Origin: Anaerotruncus rubiinfantis
Lineage (GTDB): Bacteria; Bacillota; Clostridia; Oscillospirales; Ruminococcaceae
NCBI RefSeq assembly: GCF_900078395.1
Contig: NZ_FKLA01000009.1
Span: 2,178,084 to 2,242,083, forward strand
Length of the DNA: 64,000 nucleotides
Direction of reading: 5' to 3'
Part shown: piece after piece, positions 1-9,422 of the stretch
Position numbering within the stretch: position 1 is the first letter of the stretch
Layout: each line of letters starts with the position of its first letter
Notes under the pieces: generated by a model
The model's input: the letters and a program-made list of their open reading frames with translations, nothing else
Databases searched by the model: none
Told to the model about the DNA's origin: nothing
Translations under genes and position numbers: made by a program

Positions 1-826
1 GGACGCCGCCGTAGCGCGCGCTGCCCGCGAGCTGAACGCCGAGCGCGCCCGCGCAGGCCGCTTCGGTCTGGGCGCTGTTTGGGCTTGCATGCTTTTGCCG
101 GTCGCGCATCCAGATTCTTGCCGCGCCCGGTGAGTCAAGCCCCAAAAACGCGGCGGCAACGATCATCAGGAGCGCAGAAATACGCGCGGGGAAAAAATTC
201 GCCGCGTCGTCCAGCCGCGCCGCAAAGGTTCCAAAATACCGGTATTCCTCATTTTTGTAACCGATCATCGAATCGAGCGTATTGACCGCCTTATAGCAGA
301 ATCCGAGCGGCGCGCCGCCGAGCATCAGGAAAAAAAGCGGCGCCACCACACCGTCCGAAGTGTTTTCCGCCACCGTTTCAATCGCGGCTTTTGTCACCTG
401 AATAGGCGAAAGCCGTTCGGTGTCCCTCCCGACAATCATTGAAACCGCCTGCCGCGCGGCCGCCAGATCCGCTTTCTGCAGCGCGCGGCGTACGTTCATG
501 CTCTCGGCATAAAGCGCATGCACAGCGAGCAGCTGGTAGCACATGAACGCCTCAAGCAGAAATGCGGCTGGTTTTCCTCCAAATTCCCGTGCCAGATATA
601 GAAGCCCCCATGACGCCGCGCCCGAAACCATGACGACCAGCACGACCAGCAGCGTTCCGCCGATGCGTTCCCCGGTTTTTGTCTTTGGGAATACTGCCCG
701 GAGGAGCTTTTCAAGCTTTTCGATCAGCCAGCCAATCAGCCGTACCGGATGCGGCAGCCAGTGCGGGTCCCCGAACAGCAGATCGAGCAGAAAGCCAAGC
801 GCGATTACCGAGACTGCATAAAACAT
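1..826 (-). CDS. cbiB: CbiB/CobD adenosylcobinamide-phosphate synthase (3' part missing)
   Basis: Integral membrane enzyme that joins aminopropanol (phosphate) to adenosylcobyric acid to give adenosylcobinamide (phosphate). Translating the minus strand from an ATG at 826, preceded by GGAGGGAA, gives an N-terminus MFYAVSVIALGFLLDLLFGD followed by PHPVRLIG and, further on, ETVAENTSDGVVAPLFF and KAVNTLDSMIGY, all hallmarks of this family. Several hydrophobic segments are visible. The frame is open to base 1, so roughly the last 40-50 residues lie outside the window. Its start overlaps the end of cobC by 22 bases, placing it at the distal end of the B12 operon. Very secure. Confidence 0.95.
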   Translation of the reverse strand, partial: MFYAVSVIALGFLLDLLFGDPHWLPHPVRLIGWLIEKLEKLLRAVFPKTKTGERIGGTLLVVLVVMVSGAASWGLLYLAREFGGKPAAFLLEAFMCYQLLAVHALYAESMNVRRALQKADLAAARQAVSMIVGRDTERLSPIQVTKAAIETVAENTSDGVVAPLFFLMLGGAPLGFCYKAVNTLDSMIGYKNEEYRYFGTFAARLDDAANFFPARISALLMIVAAAFLGLDSPGAARIWMRDRQKHASPNSAQTEAACAGALGVQLAGSARYGGV

Positions 827-1431
827 CCAAAATTCCCTCCCGCTTCGATCTTCTGCCGGACGGTTACGGTTTTCCGCGTTTCCCAGCGCGTTTTTTCCGC
901 TTCGACGGCAAAACCCTCAAGGTTTCCGATCTGCCACTCGTAAAACATCCTTTTAGGCCGCGCAAACCGCTCCAGGATCGCCATGATGACTCCTCCGTGC
1001 GTCACAATCGCAACACTCATGAGGCCGTCCGCAAAAGCGCGCTCCACGATCCGCGCAAAAGCGGCACAGCACCGCTCTTTGAATAAGCCGATCTCTTCGC
1101 CGCCCGGCGGGCTCATCGCGCCGCCGGCCGCCACCCACGCGCGATATTCCGGCTGGTGTTCGAGCTCCCGGTGGGTCTTTCCTTCGATCGAGCCGAAATC
1201 GCATTCACGCAGATCCTCCACCGGATGAAGTTCTTCCATCGGGTAGAGAATCCGCGCCGTCTGGCGGCAGCGCAGCATCGGGCTCACATACACGGCCTGG
1301 GCGGCCGGATATGCCATATTGCAGAAGGAGGCGATTCCCGCATCGGAAAGCGCCTCGTCGGTGCGGCCGATATAACGGCGTTCGAGATTTCCCTGCGTCT
1401 GCGCATGCCGGATCAGGAAAAGTTCCATCAT
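805..1431 (-). CDS. cobC: alpha-ribazole phosphatase CobC-like (histidine phosphatase family)
   Basis: Histidine phosphatase superfamily member, about 208 residues, predicted to dephosphorylate alpha-ribazole-5'-phosphate (or adenosylcobalamin phosphate) in the nucleotide-loop branch. It starts ELFLIRHAQTQGN, where the usual RHGET motif is RHAQT, and has the second catalytic histidine in VTHGGVIMAI and a CDFGSIEGKTHRELE segment typical of the family. A longer reading exists upstream, but the ATG-ATG at 1431/1428 has a GGGGGAA ribosome binding site and begins exactly at the conserved domain. It overlaps the short cobU-like gene by 4 bases, so it is translationally coupled. The general phosphatase assignment is secure; CobC rests on context. 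Confidence 0.88.
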   Translation of the reverse strand: MMELFLIRHAQTQGNLERRYIGRTDEALSDAGIASFCNMAYPAAQAVYVSPMLRCRQTARILYPMEELHPVEDLRECDFGSIEGKTHRELEHQPEYRAWVAAGGAMSPPGGEEIGLFKERCCAAFARIVERAFADGLMSVAIVTHGGVIMAILERFARPKRMFYEWQIGNLEGFAVEAEKTRWETRKTVTVRQKIEAGGNFGCFMQSR

Positions 1432-1817
1432 TGTTCCCCCTTGATGAGCTGCGGGATTCCCGCGACGACCCGCTCGACCCGCTCGCTCCTTTGCGCGAGC
1501 AGACAGCACACACGCCCCACAGCCTCCCGCCAGGCCCGCTCAAACGGATCGGCCGGAACGATCCCGTAACCAACCTCGTCGGTCACGATCAGTGCATCCG
1601 GATTCTCCGCGAAGAGCCGTTCGGCCCATTCGAGCGGATCGCTCCCAGCTATCAGGAGCCGCCGTATCAGCAGATGCAAACGGTACACGACCGGCTGGCA
1701 TGGGACCGCATCAAGCGGACAGCTTTCCCCATTGCAGATTTCTTCTATCGCAAAGCCGGTGCGCGCGCGCGCAAGCGAAAGCTTGCCCTGCGCGTGCCCG
1801 CCAATCAGCATCTTCAT
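1428..1817 (-). CDS. short second CobU-like protein (129 aa)
   Basis: A 129-residue protein resembling a shortened CobU (adenosylcobinamide kinase/guanylyltransferase). The N-terminal LIGGHAQGKLSLA aligns with the CobU P-loop but has Leu where Ser/Thr normally follows GK. The C-terminal VTDEVGYGIVPADP (about residues 78-91) and VVAGIPQLIKG match the conserved CobU NEVGxGIVP region and C-terminus. The middle, including the guanylylated histidine segment (RIxxHRxxR), is missing. The ATG at 1817 overlaps the cobS stop codon by one base and has a GGAGGAA site; longer upstream readings lie inside cobS. A canonical cobU lies two genes upstream, so this is a diverged paralogue, possibly non-catalytic. 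Its role is not known to me. Confidence 0.8.
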   Translation of the reverse strand: MKMLIGGHAQGKLSLARARTGFAIEEICNGESCPLDAVPCQPVVYRLHLLIRRLLIAGSDPLEWAERLFAENPDALIVTDEVGYGIVPADPFERAWREAVGRVCCLLAQRSERVERVVAGIPQLIKGEQ

Positions 1818-2593
1818 CAAAAATTCCTCCCTACCGTAACCGCCAGCAGAATCAGCCCTTCGCAAAGCTGCAAAAACCATCCGCACAGATCGCCGGTAAT
1901 CCCGCCGAACTGCCGTTCTGCCATAAGCCGGTAATATTGAAACAGCGCGAGTGATGTCAAAATGACAAGCGCGCCTGTAAACGGCAAAAGCAACAGCATC
2001 ACCGCAGAACAGAGTGCGGCGCCGCTTACGAGCGCAGCGCCAGTGCGCCGCTTTACCGCCGCATCCGCGAAGGTGGCGGCGAGCCCGCTTGTTTTCGCGC
2101 ACGGAAAATGGACGACCGAAAGCCCGCTCAGGCACCGCGAGAGAAAAAAACCGAGCGCGAGCACCACGGCTGAAAGCGGATCAAACGGAAAGGTGAAATA
2201 CTGACACCAAAGCCCGAACAGCAAAAACAGGTAGAGGCAGCAGGCAATCAGCGCGAACGCGCCGATGTGTGAATCCTTCAGGATTTCGAGCTTGCGTTCG
2301 CGCGGCGCGTGGGAACCGAGCGCGTCAGCGGTGTCGCAGAAACCATCGAGATGAATCCCGCCCGAAAGCACAGCCGGAAGCGCAACCGCAACCGCCGCCG
2401 CGAGCGCAGGCGTAACCCCCACACGGGCACAGAACCACAGCCACAGCCATATCGCGCCGCCGATCAATAGCCCAACCAGCGGGAAACATGCCATTACGTA
2501 ACGCATATTTTCCCTTTTCCAGGCGGCCTGCGGCGCGGGAAAAACCGAATACATCGAAAAGGCGATCGCAAGCGAAGCGAACAGCGGTCTCAT
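1817..2593 (-). CDS. cobS: adenosylcobinamide-GDP ribazoletransferase CobS
   Basis: Polytopic membrane enzyme of 258 residues that joins adenosylcobinamide-GDP to alpha-ribazole (phosphate), completing cobalamin (phosphate). The signature GGIHLDGFCDTADAL (about residues 77-91), with DSHIGAFA and the C-terminal FGGITGDLCG, is diagnostic. Multiple hydrophobic helices are apparent. Its start overlaps the cobU stop by 4 bases and its stop overlaps the start of the short cobU-like gene, giving a tightly coupled cobU-cobS-cobU-like-cobC block. Confidence 0.95.
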   Translation of the reverse strand: MRPLFASLAIAFSMYSVFPAPQAAWKRENMRYVMACFPLVGLLIGGAIWLWLWFCARVGVTPALAAAVAVALPAVLSGGIHLDGFCDTADALGSHAPRERKLEILKDSHIGAFALIACCLYLFLLFGLWCQYFTFPFDPLSAVVLALGFFLSRCLSGLSVVHFPCAKTSGLAATFADAAVKRRTGAALVSGAALCSAVMLLLLPFTGALVILTSLALFQYYRLMAERQFGGITGDLCGWFLQLCEGLILLAVTVGRNF

Positions 2594-3117
2594 CTCGTTT
2601 CCTCCCCTTTCAAAACGACCGGAATTGAATAGACGACCTCCACCACCCGATCGGCGCGCGCCGCCAGTTTCCGATTGATCTCGCCCAGAAGATCGATGTA
2701 ATGAAGGGTTACGGGATCGTATCCTTCACCGTCCGAAAAGACCTCATTGGTTACAACGATCAAATGAGCCGCCTGCCTACAAAGCGAATCGATTCCGCTG
2801 AGCACCGCCTGCACGGCATTCTCACCCGCGCCCGTTTCGTCAAAGAGTTCATTTGCCACGATATTTGAGAGGCATTCGAGCAAAACAACCGCACCAGCCG
2901 GAATTTTTTCTTCCGCAAGGCCTGTGTACCGTTCGACGGTCACAAATCCCCGGCCGGCCCGCGCGGCACGGTGCTTTGCAATACGCGCCTCACATTCCGC
3001 GTCGAACGAACGCATCGTTGCGAGATAGATGCGCTCTCCCGCGTCGAGCTGGACGGCAATCTGTTCGGCATATTCGGATTTTCCGCTGGCGCTTCCTCCA
3101 GTAACCATCATCAGCAT
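2590..3117 (-). CDS. cobU: adenosylcobinamide kinase/adenosylcobinamide-phosphate guanylyltransferase CobU
   Basis: Bifunctional 175-residue enzyme that phosphorylates adenosylcobinamide and transfers GMP to it, via a guanylylated histidine. A P-loop VTGGSASGKSEYAE opens the protein; the ATMRSFDAECEARIAKHRAAR segment contains the expected histidine, followed by ECLSNIVANELF. The usual NEVGxGIVP motif is altered here to NEVFSDGEGYDP, a variation I believe is common in clostridial CobU. It overlaps cobT by 7 bases. The start (MLMMVTGG) has two nearby ATGs, so the exact residue is uncertain. Confidence 0.93.
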   Translation of the reverse strand: MLMMVTGGSASGKSEYAEQIAVQLDAGERIYLATMRSFDAECEARIAKHRAARAGRGFVTVERYTGLAEEKIPAGAVVLLECLSNIVANELFDETGAGENAVQAVLSGIDSLCRQAAHLIVVTNEVFSDGEGYDPVTLHYIDLLGEINRKLAARADRVVEVVYSIPVVLKGEETR

Positions 3118-4169
3118 AACGGCTTATAATCCTCAATTTCAATTTCCGAGAAGGTGCTCATCTCATTGTAAACGGCCAATGCCATGTCGAGAACCGGCAG
3201 CACGGCGACCGCGCCGGTTCCCTCGCCGAGGCACATCCGGGCTGTCAGGAAGGGGGATAGTCCCAATTCATCCAGCAACAGTCCTCCGGCCGGTTCATTT
3301 GAAACGTGCGATGCGAGCATGTAATCCCGCGCCTGCGGGCAGATACGGCATGCCGCGAGCGCCGCAGCAGCCGAGATAAACCCGTCCACCAACACCGGCA
3401 CACCCGAGACTGCCCCGCCCAAAAACACTCCGCAAAGCCCCGCGAGATCGAATCCACCGACCTTTGCGAGCACGTCGACCGGGTCCGACGGATCAGGATG
3501 ATTCAGCGCCACCGCCTGTTTGACCGCGGCAATCTTCCGCGCAAGGCCTTCGCTCGAAAGCCCCGCTCCGCGTCCGGTCACCGCTTCCGGCGCAACATTC
3601 AAAAGCACCGATGTGACGGCGCTTGAGGTGGTCGTATTCCCAATGCCCATCTCGCCGGTCGCAAGAATCTGATACCCCTGCGCTTTGAGCTGCGCGGCCA
3701 GATCGATCCCGTATGTAATCGCCGCGAGTGCCTGCGCGCGGGTCATCGCAGGCTCTTTCGTCATATTTTTGGTTCCATAGCCAAGCTTGTGGACGCGAAG
3801 CCCCGGCCCGCTCACGTCGCGGGAAACACCGATATCGACCGGCAGCACATCACAGCGCGCGGCGCGCGCCATGGCGCAGACGCTCGTCTGGCCAGTGGTA
3901 AAATTTTCGGTGACAATCGCGGTGACGTCGCTGCCGGTCTGAGTGACGCCTTCGGCCACCACGCCGTTGTCGGCGCACATGATCACCACCGCGCGTTTCG
4001 CGAGCTCGACGCGCGCGCTGCCAATGATCCCGGCAATCCGCACCACTGCCGATTCGAGCAGACCAAGGCTGCCAAGCGGCTTTGCAATGCTGTCCCAACG
4101 TTTCTGCGCCGCATTCATTGCCGCCTGGTCAAGCGGCCTGATCTTCAAAATAGTTTCCGCCAGCTCCAT
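3111..4169 (-). CDS. cobT: nicotinate-nucleotide-dimethylbenzimidazole phosphoribosyltransferase CobT
   Basis: CobT activates the lower ligand base by transferring ribose phosphate from nicotinate mononucleotide, giving alpha-ribazole phosphate. The 352-residue protein has the usual family length and motifs: RWDSIAKPLGSLG near the N-terminus, CADNGVVAEGVTQTG, GEMGIGNTTTSSAV and LGEGTGAV near the C-terminus, the latter two carrying the conserved glutamates. An upstream in-frame extension to 4556 lies within cbiA and does not resemble the family; the ATG at 4169 starts at the conserved N-terminus. Five bases separate it from the cbiA stop. Confidence 0.95.
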   Translation of the reverse strand: MELAETILKIRPLDQAAMNAAQKRWDSIAKPLGSLGLLESAVVRIAGIIGSARVELAKRAVVIMCADNGVVAEGVTQTGSDVTAIVTENFTTGQTSVCAMARAARCDVLPVDIGVSRDVSGPGLRVHKLGYGTKNMTKEPAMTRAQALAAITYGIDLAAQLKAQGYQILATGEMGIGNTTTSSAVTSVLLNVAPEAVTGRGAGLSSEGLARKIAAVKQAVALNHPDPSDPVDVLAKVGGFDLAGLCGVFLGGAVSGVPVLVDGFISAAAALAACRICPQARDYMLASHVSNEPAGGLLLDELGLSPFLTARMCLGEGTGAVAVLPVLDMALAVYNEMSTFSEIEIEDYKPLC

Positions 4170-4173
4170 TTTT

Positions 4174-5537
4174 TCAGTCCTTTCGATAGGCCGCGGCCGC
4201 CTGCAAAAAGCGAACCGCCGCCTTGGGGTTTCCGGCCAGATAAAGATGCGGGAAACCCGCGTAGAGCGTCTCGCCCGCATGCACACAGTCCCATCCGGTT
4301 TCGCGCAGCGGCTTTTGCGCCCAAAAACCGCTGCCGGGATCAGTGCTGTCCCAATAGTGGAATTCGTGTGCGCGCAGGGTCTCCCCTGCCGCGCAGAGGA
4401 GGTTCTCCACCCGCGCGTGAAGTTCCACATAGCCAAACCGCCGCAGCCGATCGGTTTTATAACCGCCGGCTGGGATCGCCCCTGCCATCGGCAGCGCGGC
4501 TCCATCCATATCCTCGAGCGTTTTTCCCAAATAGAGAAATCCCCCACATTCCGCAATGGCCGGCATACCGCTTTTCACCGCTTCCCCAACAGAGGCGCGC
4601 ATCCGTATATTATCTGAAAGTTCCCGCGCATAAAGCTCCGGGTATCCGCCGCCTATAAGCAATGCCTGCGCGCCGTCCGGTAATGTCTTATCCCGCAGCG
4701 GGCTAAACTCCAGAAGCTCTGCGCCAAGGTCGCGCAGCAGGGCCAGCGTATCCGCGTAATAGAAACAGAACGCCCTGTCCCGCGCCACCGCGACACGCGT
4801 TTCGCGCGGCCGCGCAAGGCCCGCAGGCCCGTTCGCCGCCAACGGGCGCGGGCCACCGCGAGAAGCCGTTCGATCTCAACCGTCTCGCAAAATCGTCCCG
4901 CCAGATGGTCGAGCTTTTCCGAAAGCTCTGAAACCTCGGCGGCGGTAACGAGCCCCAGATGCCGGCTCTCAAGCGCGCAATCCGGCATCTGCGGCAGATA
5001 TCCCATAACCGGCACGCCGCAGGATTCTTCCACGATCCGTTTGATATCCGGATACAGCGCCGGGGAAATCTGGTTTAAAAGCACCGCCTGGATATTCGCA
5101 TCCGGCCGCAGAGCGGTAAATCCCTTTACCTGCGCTGCGATCGAGACAGACATCCCTTTGCAGCCCACCACCAGCACAACCGGCGTTTTGGTCTGCCGCG
5201 CGAGATCATAAGAAGATGCATCAAAGGTTTTTGCCGCCAGCCCGTCATAGAATCCCATCACCCCTTCGATCACTGCGAGATCCGCGTTCCGCGCGCCGCG
5301 GCAGAGCCAATACCGCGCTGTGTCCGCATCCCCCAAAAACAGGTCGAGATTCGAAGAAAACGCCGTGCCGATACTTTTGTGATGGAACATGGGGTCAATA
5401 TAATCCGGCCCGCATTTAAATGATGCGGGCCGCAACCCGCGCCGGATGAGCGCGCGCAATAGCGCGCAGGTCACCGTCGTCTTGCCGCTTCCGCTCGAAG
5501 CGGCGGCAATCATCAGCCTGGGGATTTCATACGTCAT
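4174..5537 (-). pseudogene. cbiA: cbiA cobyrinate a,c-diamide synthase, interrupted by a frameshift
   Basis: CbiA amidates the a and c side chains of the corrin ring using glutamine and ATP. The N-terminal half (from 5537) has the P-loop ASSGSGKTTVTCALL, FKCGPDYIDPMFH and EGVMGFYDG. The glutamine amidotransferase half (to 4174) has IGGGYPELYA, the nucleophile cysteine in IAECGGFLYL and a final histidine in AGFPHLYLAGNP. The halves lie in different frames: the first becomes arginine-rich nonsense after about base 4860, while the second is open from about 4845. One missing base, or two extra, in the GC-rich stretch near 4842-4866 explains it. Together they give about 450 residues, the normal length. 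It is either a real mutation or a sequencing error; I see no canonical slippery heptamer. Confidence 0.88.
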
Positions 5538-5540
5538 GCT

Positions 5541-6740
5541 TCAACCCTTTCCGCGCGCCGAAAAGATGGTCACCGGGTTCTGTGCGCGCATCATGTGGCA
5601 GGAACCAACCGGGTCCGCCCGGCTCACCGCAACCTGTACAATCTCCGCATCCCGCAGGTCGTAATCCCACAGGCAGGCCGTTGCCTGCGCCGCGGTTTCC
5701 AGCGTGACCGCCGAAACAACAATCCGGACAGCGGGATTCTTCTGAATCAGCGCCTCTATGATTTCCCGCAGATTCCCCGACGAGCCGCCGACAAACGCCG
5801 CGTCCGGTGCCGGGAGCGGGCCGAGCGCTTCCGGCGCTTTGCCCGCTATGATTTCGAGATTTCCCAGCGCAAATTGATCCCTGTTTTTTGCAATCAGTTC
5901 ACAGCAATCGGGACTGCGCTCCACGGCATAAACGCTCCCCGCCGGATTTTGCAGCGCCAATTCGACCGCAACCGAACCGGTGCCCGCTCCCACGTCATAA
6001 AGCGTCTCGCCGTTTTGCGGCCGCAGCTTTGAAAGGATCACGCTGCGCACCTCGCTTTTGGTCATTGGAGCCTTCCCACGTATAAAACAGCTGTCCGGCA
6101 GGCCGGGGACGCCGGATGGCGTCAGTGGCCGTGGGTTCTCCACCAGCAGCACGGCAAGATCCCGAAAGGAGCCCTGCGCGAGCGCATGCACAGTCCCGGA
6201 TGCGATCCGCTCGCCGGAATAGGAAAGCTCCTCCCCGGCAAAAGCGGGAAGTTCCCCCAGCCCGGCGTCACAAAGCCGCCTGCAAATGTCCTGCACCCGC
6301 CATTTCCCGCCCGTGAGGAAAAAGGTCCTCCTGTTCGCACGTACCCAAGGGCCGGGATTGCCCTCCCGGCCATGCAGGCTCACAAGCTTCACATCCTCCC
6401 AAGGGATGCCAATGCGCGCCGCGAAATACGAAAGCGAACTCACCCCGCACAGGATCTCCACCTCATACCCCGCCAAAAGCCCGCCGAGCCGTTTTGCCGC
6501 GCTGAAAAAGCCCGGATCGCCCGAAACGAGCACTGCAACGGGCCCTTGGGAAAGGGTAGAAATCCGTTCGGCAATTTCCCGCGGCGCGGCGGCGGCAAAT
6601 TTTTCGCCCGGATGATCCGGAAAGCTGTCAAGCAGGCGGGGCGCGCCGATCAATACGCGGCTCCTGGAAATGGCGCCGGCCGCCTGCGCGGTCAGCAGGC
6701 CGGAATTCCCAGGCCCCACGCCGGCAATGGTTACCTTCAT
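5541..6740 (-). CDS. cbiET: CbiE-CbiT fusion (CobL-type), precorrin C5,15-methyltransferase/decarboxylase
   Basis: A 399-residue fusion. CbiE (about residues 1-200; IAGVGPGNSGLLT, VLVSGDPGFFSAAKRL, GVSSLSYFAARIG) methylates C5. CbiT (about 205-399; SEVRSVILSKLRPQNGETLYDVGAGTGSVAVELA) methylates C15 and decarboxylates the ring-C acetate. Both use S-adenosylmethionine, and the DVGAGTG motif is the binding loop of the CbiT part. The fusion resembles aerobic CobL, but all neighbours belong to the anaerobic pathway. It ends 3 bases before the cbiA start. Confidence 0.94.
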   Translation of the reverse strand: MKVTIAGVGPGNSGLLTAQAAGAISRSRVLIGAPRLLDSFPDHPGEKFAAAAPREIAERISTLSQGPVAVLVSGDPGFFSAAKRLGGLLAGYEVEILCGVSSLSYFAARIGIPWEDVKLVSLHGREGNPGPWVRANRRTFFLTGGKWRVQDICRRLCDAGLGELPAFAGEELSYSGERIASGTVHALAQGSFRDLAVLLVENPRPLTPSGVPGLPDSCFIRGKAPMTKSEVRSVILSKLRPQNGETLYDVGAGTGSVAVELALQNPAGSVYAVERSPDCCELIAKNRDQFALGNLEIIAGKAPEALGPLPAPDAAFVGGSSGNLREIIEALIQKNPAVRIVVSAVTLETAAQATACLWDYDLRDAEIVQVAVSRADPVGSCHMMRAQNPVTIFSARGKG

Positions 6741-6792
6741 CGGTCATTCCACCGTCCTTCCTGTATTCTCCCCCTTACCGGTTTGCGCTGTT

Positions 6793-7155
6793 TCACAGCA
6801 TCTCCCTTATGCGGTCAGCCAGCACCGCCGCGAGCCGCCGGTCCGCGCCAAGTGTACGGCCAAACCGGATTTTCACATTCGGATGCTCCGCTTGAAAAGC
6901 GGCAATCTCAGCGGGGATATCCTCTTTGATGTGCACCCCTTCAAACAGAAAATACGGCACAATCTTAATATCGTCCGCACCCCGGTCGATCAGCTTTTGA
7001 ATTCCCGCGGCGATATTCGTTGCGCGAAACTCCATATAGGCTTCCACGATGTGTTCCATTCCCAGCTCTTCCTGCACATAGTCCCGGATGGCTTCCATCG
7101 TATTTTCGGTCCCGTTCTCGCGGCTTCCATGCGCCACAATCAAAACGCCGGTCAT
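6793..7155 (-). CDS. cbiX: short sirohydrochlorin cobaltochelatase CbiX (CbiXS type)
   Basis: A 120-residue, single-domain chelatase expected to insert cobalt into sirohydrochlorin as a homodimer. VLIVAHGSRENG contains the metal-binding histidine near the N-terminus, and EAYMEFRATNIAAGI and IVPYFLFEGVHIKEDIP are characteristic. The long CbiX and CbiK forms are about twice this size. Because the cluster also encodes a dehydrogenase making sirohydrochlorin, this gene commits the pathway to cobalt. Its start overlaps the end of hemL by 4 bases. Confidence 0.9.
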   Translation of the reverse strand: MTGVLIVAHGSRENGTENTMEAIRDYVQEELGMEHIVEAYMEFRATNIAAGIQKLIDRGADDIKIVPYFLFEGVHIKEDIPAEIAAFQAEHPNVKIRFGRTLGADRRLAAVLADRIREML

Positions 7156-8441
7156 CTGACCGCCCCTTCCGATTTGAAATATTCCGCCGCGGCGTCCACA
7201 AAATAGTCGATATCCGCATCGGTGTGCGCATCTGATAGGAATACCGCCTCAAACTGGGCTGGGGCAAGATAAATCCCCTTTTCCAGCATATGCAGGAAAT
7301 ACCGCCCAAACGCCTGCGTATCCGAACTTCGCGCAGAGGAATAGCCGGTAACCGGCCCGCCTGTAAAGAAAAGGCATCCGAGCGATCCCAGCCCGTTCAC
7401 CGTGCATCCGGGCGCGGCCTCGCGCAGCCCATCACAAAGCCGCTTGCCAAGCGCCGCGATATGCTCGTAGACTTCCGGATGCTCATTCAGATAGTGAAGC
7501 TGCGCAAGCCCCGCCGCCATTGCAACCGGGTTGCCGCTGAGCGTCCCGGCCTGATAGACCGGCCCGACCGGCGACACCATCTGCATAATCTCCCGCCGCC
7601 CGCCGTACGCGCCGACCGGCATTCCCGCGCCAATAATTTTTCCAAAGGTGGAAAGATCCGGCCGCACCCCGAAATATTCCTGCGCGCCGCCCTTCGCCAG
7701 CCGGAAGCCAGTGATCACTTCGTCGAAGATGAGCACCGTGCCATTCTCATCGCAAAGCTTGCGCAGCCCCTGCAAAAAGCCTTCCTCCGGCAATACCACG
7801 CCCATATTCGCCGCGACCGGTTCGAGGATGAGCGCCGCGACTTCCTCTCTGTTCTCCCAAAAAAGCGCTTCAACGCTCGCCAGGTCGTTATAATCCGCTG
7901 TCAGCGTGTCCCTGGCGCAGCCCGCCGGAACGCCCGCACTGTCTGGAATACCGGTGGTCAAACCGCCCGATCCCGCTTTGACGAGCATCGCGTCGCTGTG
8001 GCCATGATAGCAGCCTGCGAACTTGATCACCTTGCTGCGGCCCGTATAGCCGCGTGCGGCGCGGATCGCGCTCATGACCGCTTCGGTGCCGGAATTGACC
8101 ATCCGGGAAACCTCCATCGACGGCACCATCTCGCAGATAAGCTCCGCCATCTCCACCTCGCGCTCGGTCGCCGCGCCGAAGCTGAGTCCATCCTCCACCG
8201 CGCGCAGCACCGCCTCCCGCACAGCCGGGTGGTTATGCCCCAGGATCATTGGTCCCCAAGAGCCGACATAGTCGACATAGAGGTTGCCGTCCGCGTCCCA
8301 GATGAACTGCCGGTCCGCTTTCGCGATGAAACGCGGCGTCGCCCCCACCGAGCCGAACGCCCGCACCGGGCTGTTCACGCCGCCCGGGATATGTTTGACC
8401 GCGCGCTGAAAAAGCGCGTCGGAAAGCTTTGTATTCATCAT
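7152..8441 (-). CDS. hemL: glutamate-1-semialdehyde 2,1-aminomutase HemL
   Basis: PLP enzyme converting glutamate-1-semialdehyde to 5-aminolevulinate. The 429-residue length is typical. The PLP lysine lies in [18 protein letters not shown], with [20 protein letters not shown] preceding it and [14 protein letters not shown] near the N-terminus. The start has two adjacent ATGs (8441/8438) preceded by GGAGGAT, and it overlaps the hemB stop, so the pair is coupled. Together with hemA it provides the C5 route to tetrapyrroles. Confidence 0.95.
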   Translation of the reverse strand: MMNTKLSDALFQRAVKHIPGGVNSPVRAFGSVGATPRFIAKADRQFIWDADGNLYVDYVGSWGPMILGHNHPAVREAVLRAVEDGLSFGAATEREVEMAELICEMVPSMEVSRMVNSGTEAVMSAIRAARGYTGRSKVIKFAGCYHGHSDAMLVKAGSGGLTTGIPDSAGVPAGCARDTLTADYNDLASVEALFWENREEVAALILEPVAANMGVVLPEEGFLQGLRKLCDENGTVLIFDEVITGFRLAKGGAQEYFGVRPDLSTFGKIIGAGMPVGAYGGRREIMQMVSPVGPVYQAGTLSGNPVAMAAGLAQLHYLNEHPEVYEHIAALGKRLCDGLREAAPGCTVNGLGSLGCLFFTGGPVTGYSSARSSDTQAFGRYFLHMLEKGIYLAPAQFEAVFLSDAHTDADIDYFVDAAAEYFKSEGAVR

Positions 8442-9421
8442 CCGATCCTCCCTTCGTCAATCCAGCCCGCCAACTCCTTGGCATAGTAGGTGATAAGGAT
8501 ATCCGCGCCCGCCCGGAAAACCGACATAGCCGCCTCGCAGGCAACTGCGGCTTCGTCGATGAGGCCCGCTTTCGCGGCGGCCTTGATCATGGCGTATTCG
8601 CCGCTCACGCTGTAGGCCGCGAGCGGCAGGTCAAAGCTGCCCGCCACCTCGTGGATCACATCAAGATAAGAAAGTGCCGGCTTCACCATCAGGATATCCG
8701 CACCCTGCTCCACGTCGAGCGCCGCCTCCCTGACCGCTTCACGGCGGTTGTGAGGGTCCATCTGGTAGCTTCTGCGGTCTCCGAACGCTGGCGCGCTGCC
8801 CGCCGCCTCACGGAACGGCCCATAGAAAGCCGACGCATATTTGACCGCGTAGGACATGATCGGCGTATTCACAAAGCCATACCGGTCAAGCCGCTCGCGG
8901 ATCGCGCCGATCCGCCCGTCCATCATGTCGGAGGGCGCCACCATGTCCGCGCCTGCCTGCACATGGGAGAGCGCGGTCTTTGCAAGCACCTCCAGCGTTT
9001 TGTCGTTGTCGACCTCGCGGCCGTCCAGGATGCCGCAATGGCCGTGGGAAGTGTATTCGCACATGCAGACGTCGGTGATCAGATAAAGGTCCGGGAAGTC
9101 GCGTTTAGCAGCGCGCAGCGCCTGCTGCACCACACCGTTTTCCGCCCATGCGCTGCTGCCGTACTGGTCCTTATGCGCCGGGATGCCAAACAACAGCACT
9201 GCAGGTACGCCGGCTTTCCGCACCTTCTCAAGTTCGAGATGCAGCGTGTCCGGGCTGTAGCGCGTCTGCCCCTCTAACGACGGGATCGGCGTGACGATCC
9301 CGCATCCCTCCTCCACAAAGATCGGGTAAATGAGCGCCGCCTTCGAAAGCCTGGTTTCCCGCACCATCTTACGGATCGACGGGTTCGCGCGCAGGCGGCG
9401 CGGACGGTTTATCAATTCCAT
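8438..9421 (-). CDS. hemB: porphobilinogen synthase HemB
   Basis: Condenses two 5-aminolevulinate molecules into porphobilinogen. It begins [23 protein letters not shown]; the ATG at 9421 sits 1 base after the cobA-hemD stop with an AAAGGGGAGC site, better than an in-frame upstream candidate at 9448. A cysteine-rich zinc site is visible in [14 protein letters not shown], and the active-site lysines in [15 protein letters not shown] and [11 protein letters not shown]. About 327 residues, the normal size. Confidence 0.95.
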   Translation of the reverse strand: MELINRPRRLRANPSIRKMVRETRLSKAALIYPIFVEEGCGIVTPIPSLEGQTRYSPDTLHLELEKVRKAGVPAVLLFGIPAHKDQYGSSAWAENGVVQQALRAAKRDFPDLYLITDVCMCEYTSHGHCGILDGREVDNDKTLEVLAKTALSHVQAGADMVAPSDMMDGRIGAIRERLDRYGFVNTPIMSYAVKYASAFYGPFREAAGSAPAFGDRRSYQMDPHNRREAVREAALDVEQGADILMVKPALSYLDVIHEVAGSFDLPLAAYSVSGEYAMIKAAAKAGLIDEAAVACEAAMSVFRAGADILITYYAKELAGWIDEGRIG

Positions 9422-9422
9422 T

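Noticed and set aside
3111..4556. A 481-residue version of CobT
   Set aside because: The first 129 residues are an out-of-frame reading of cbiA; the conserved N-terminus starts at 4169.
4842..4866. Programmed frameshifting in cbiA
   Set aside because: No X-XXY-YYZ slippery heptamer or obvious downstream pseudoknot; a mutation or base-calling error is simpler.
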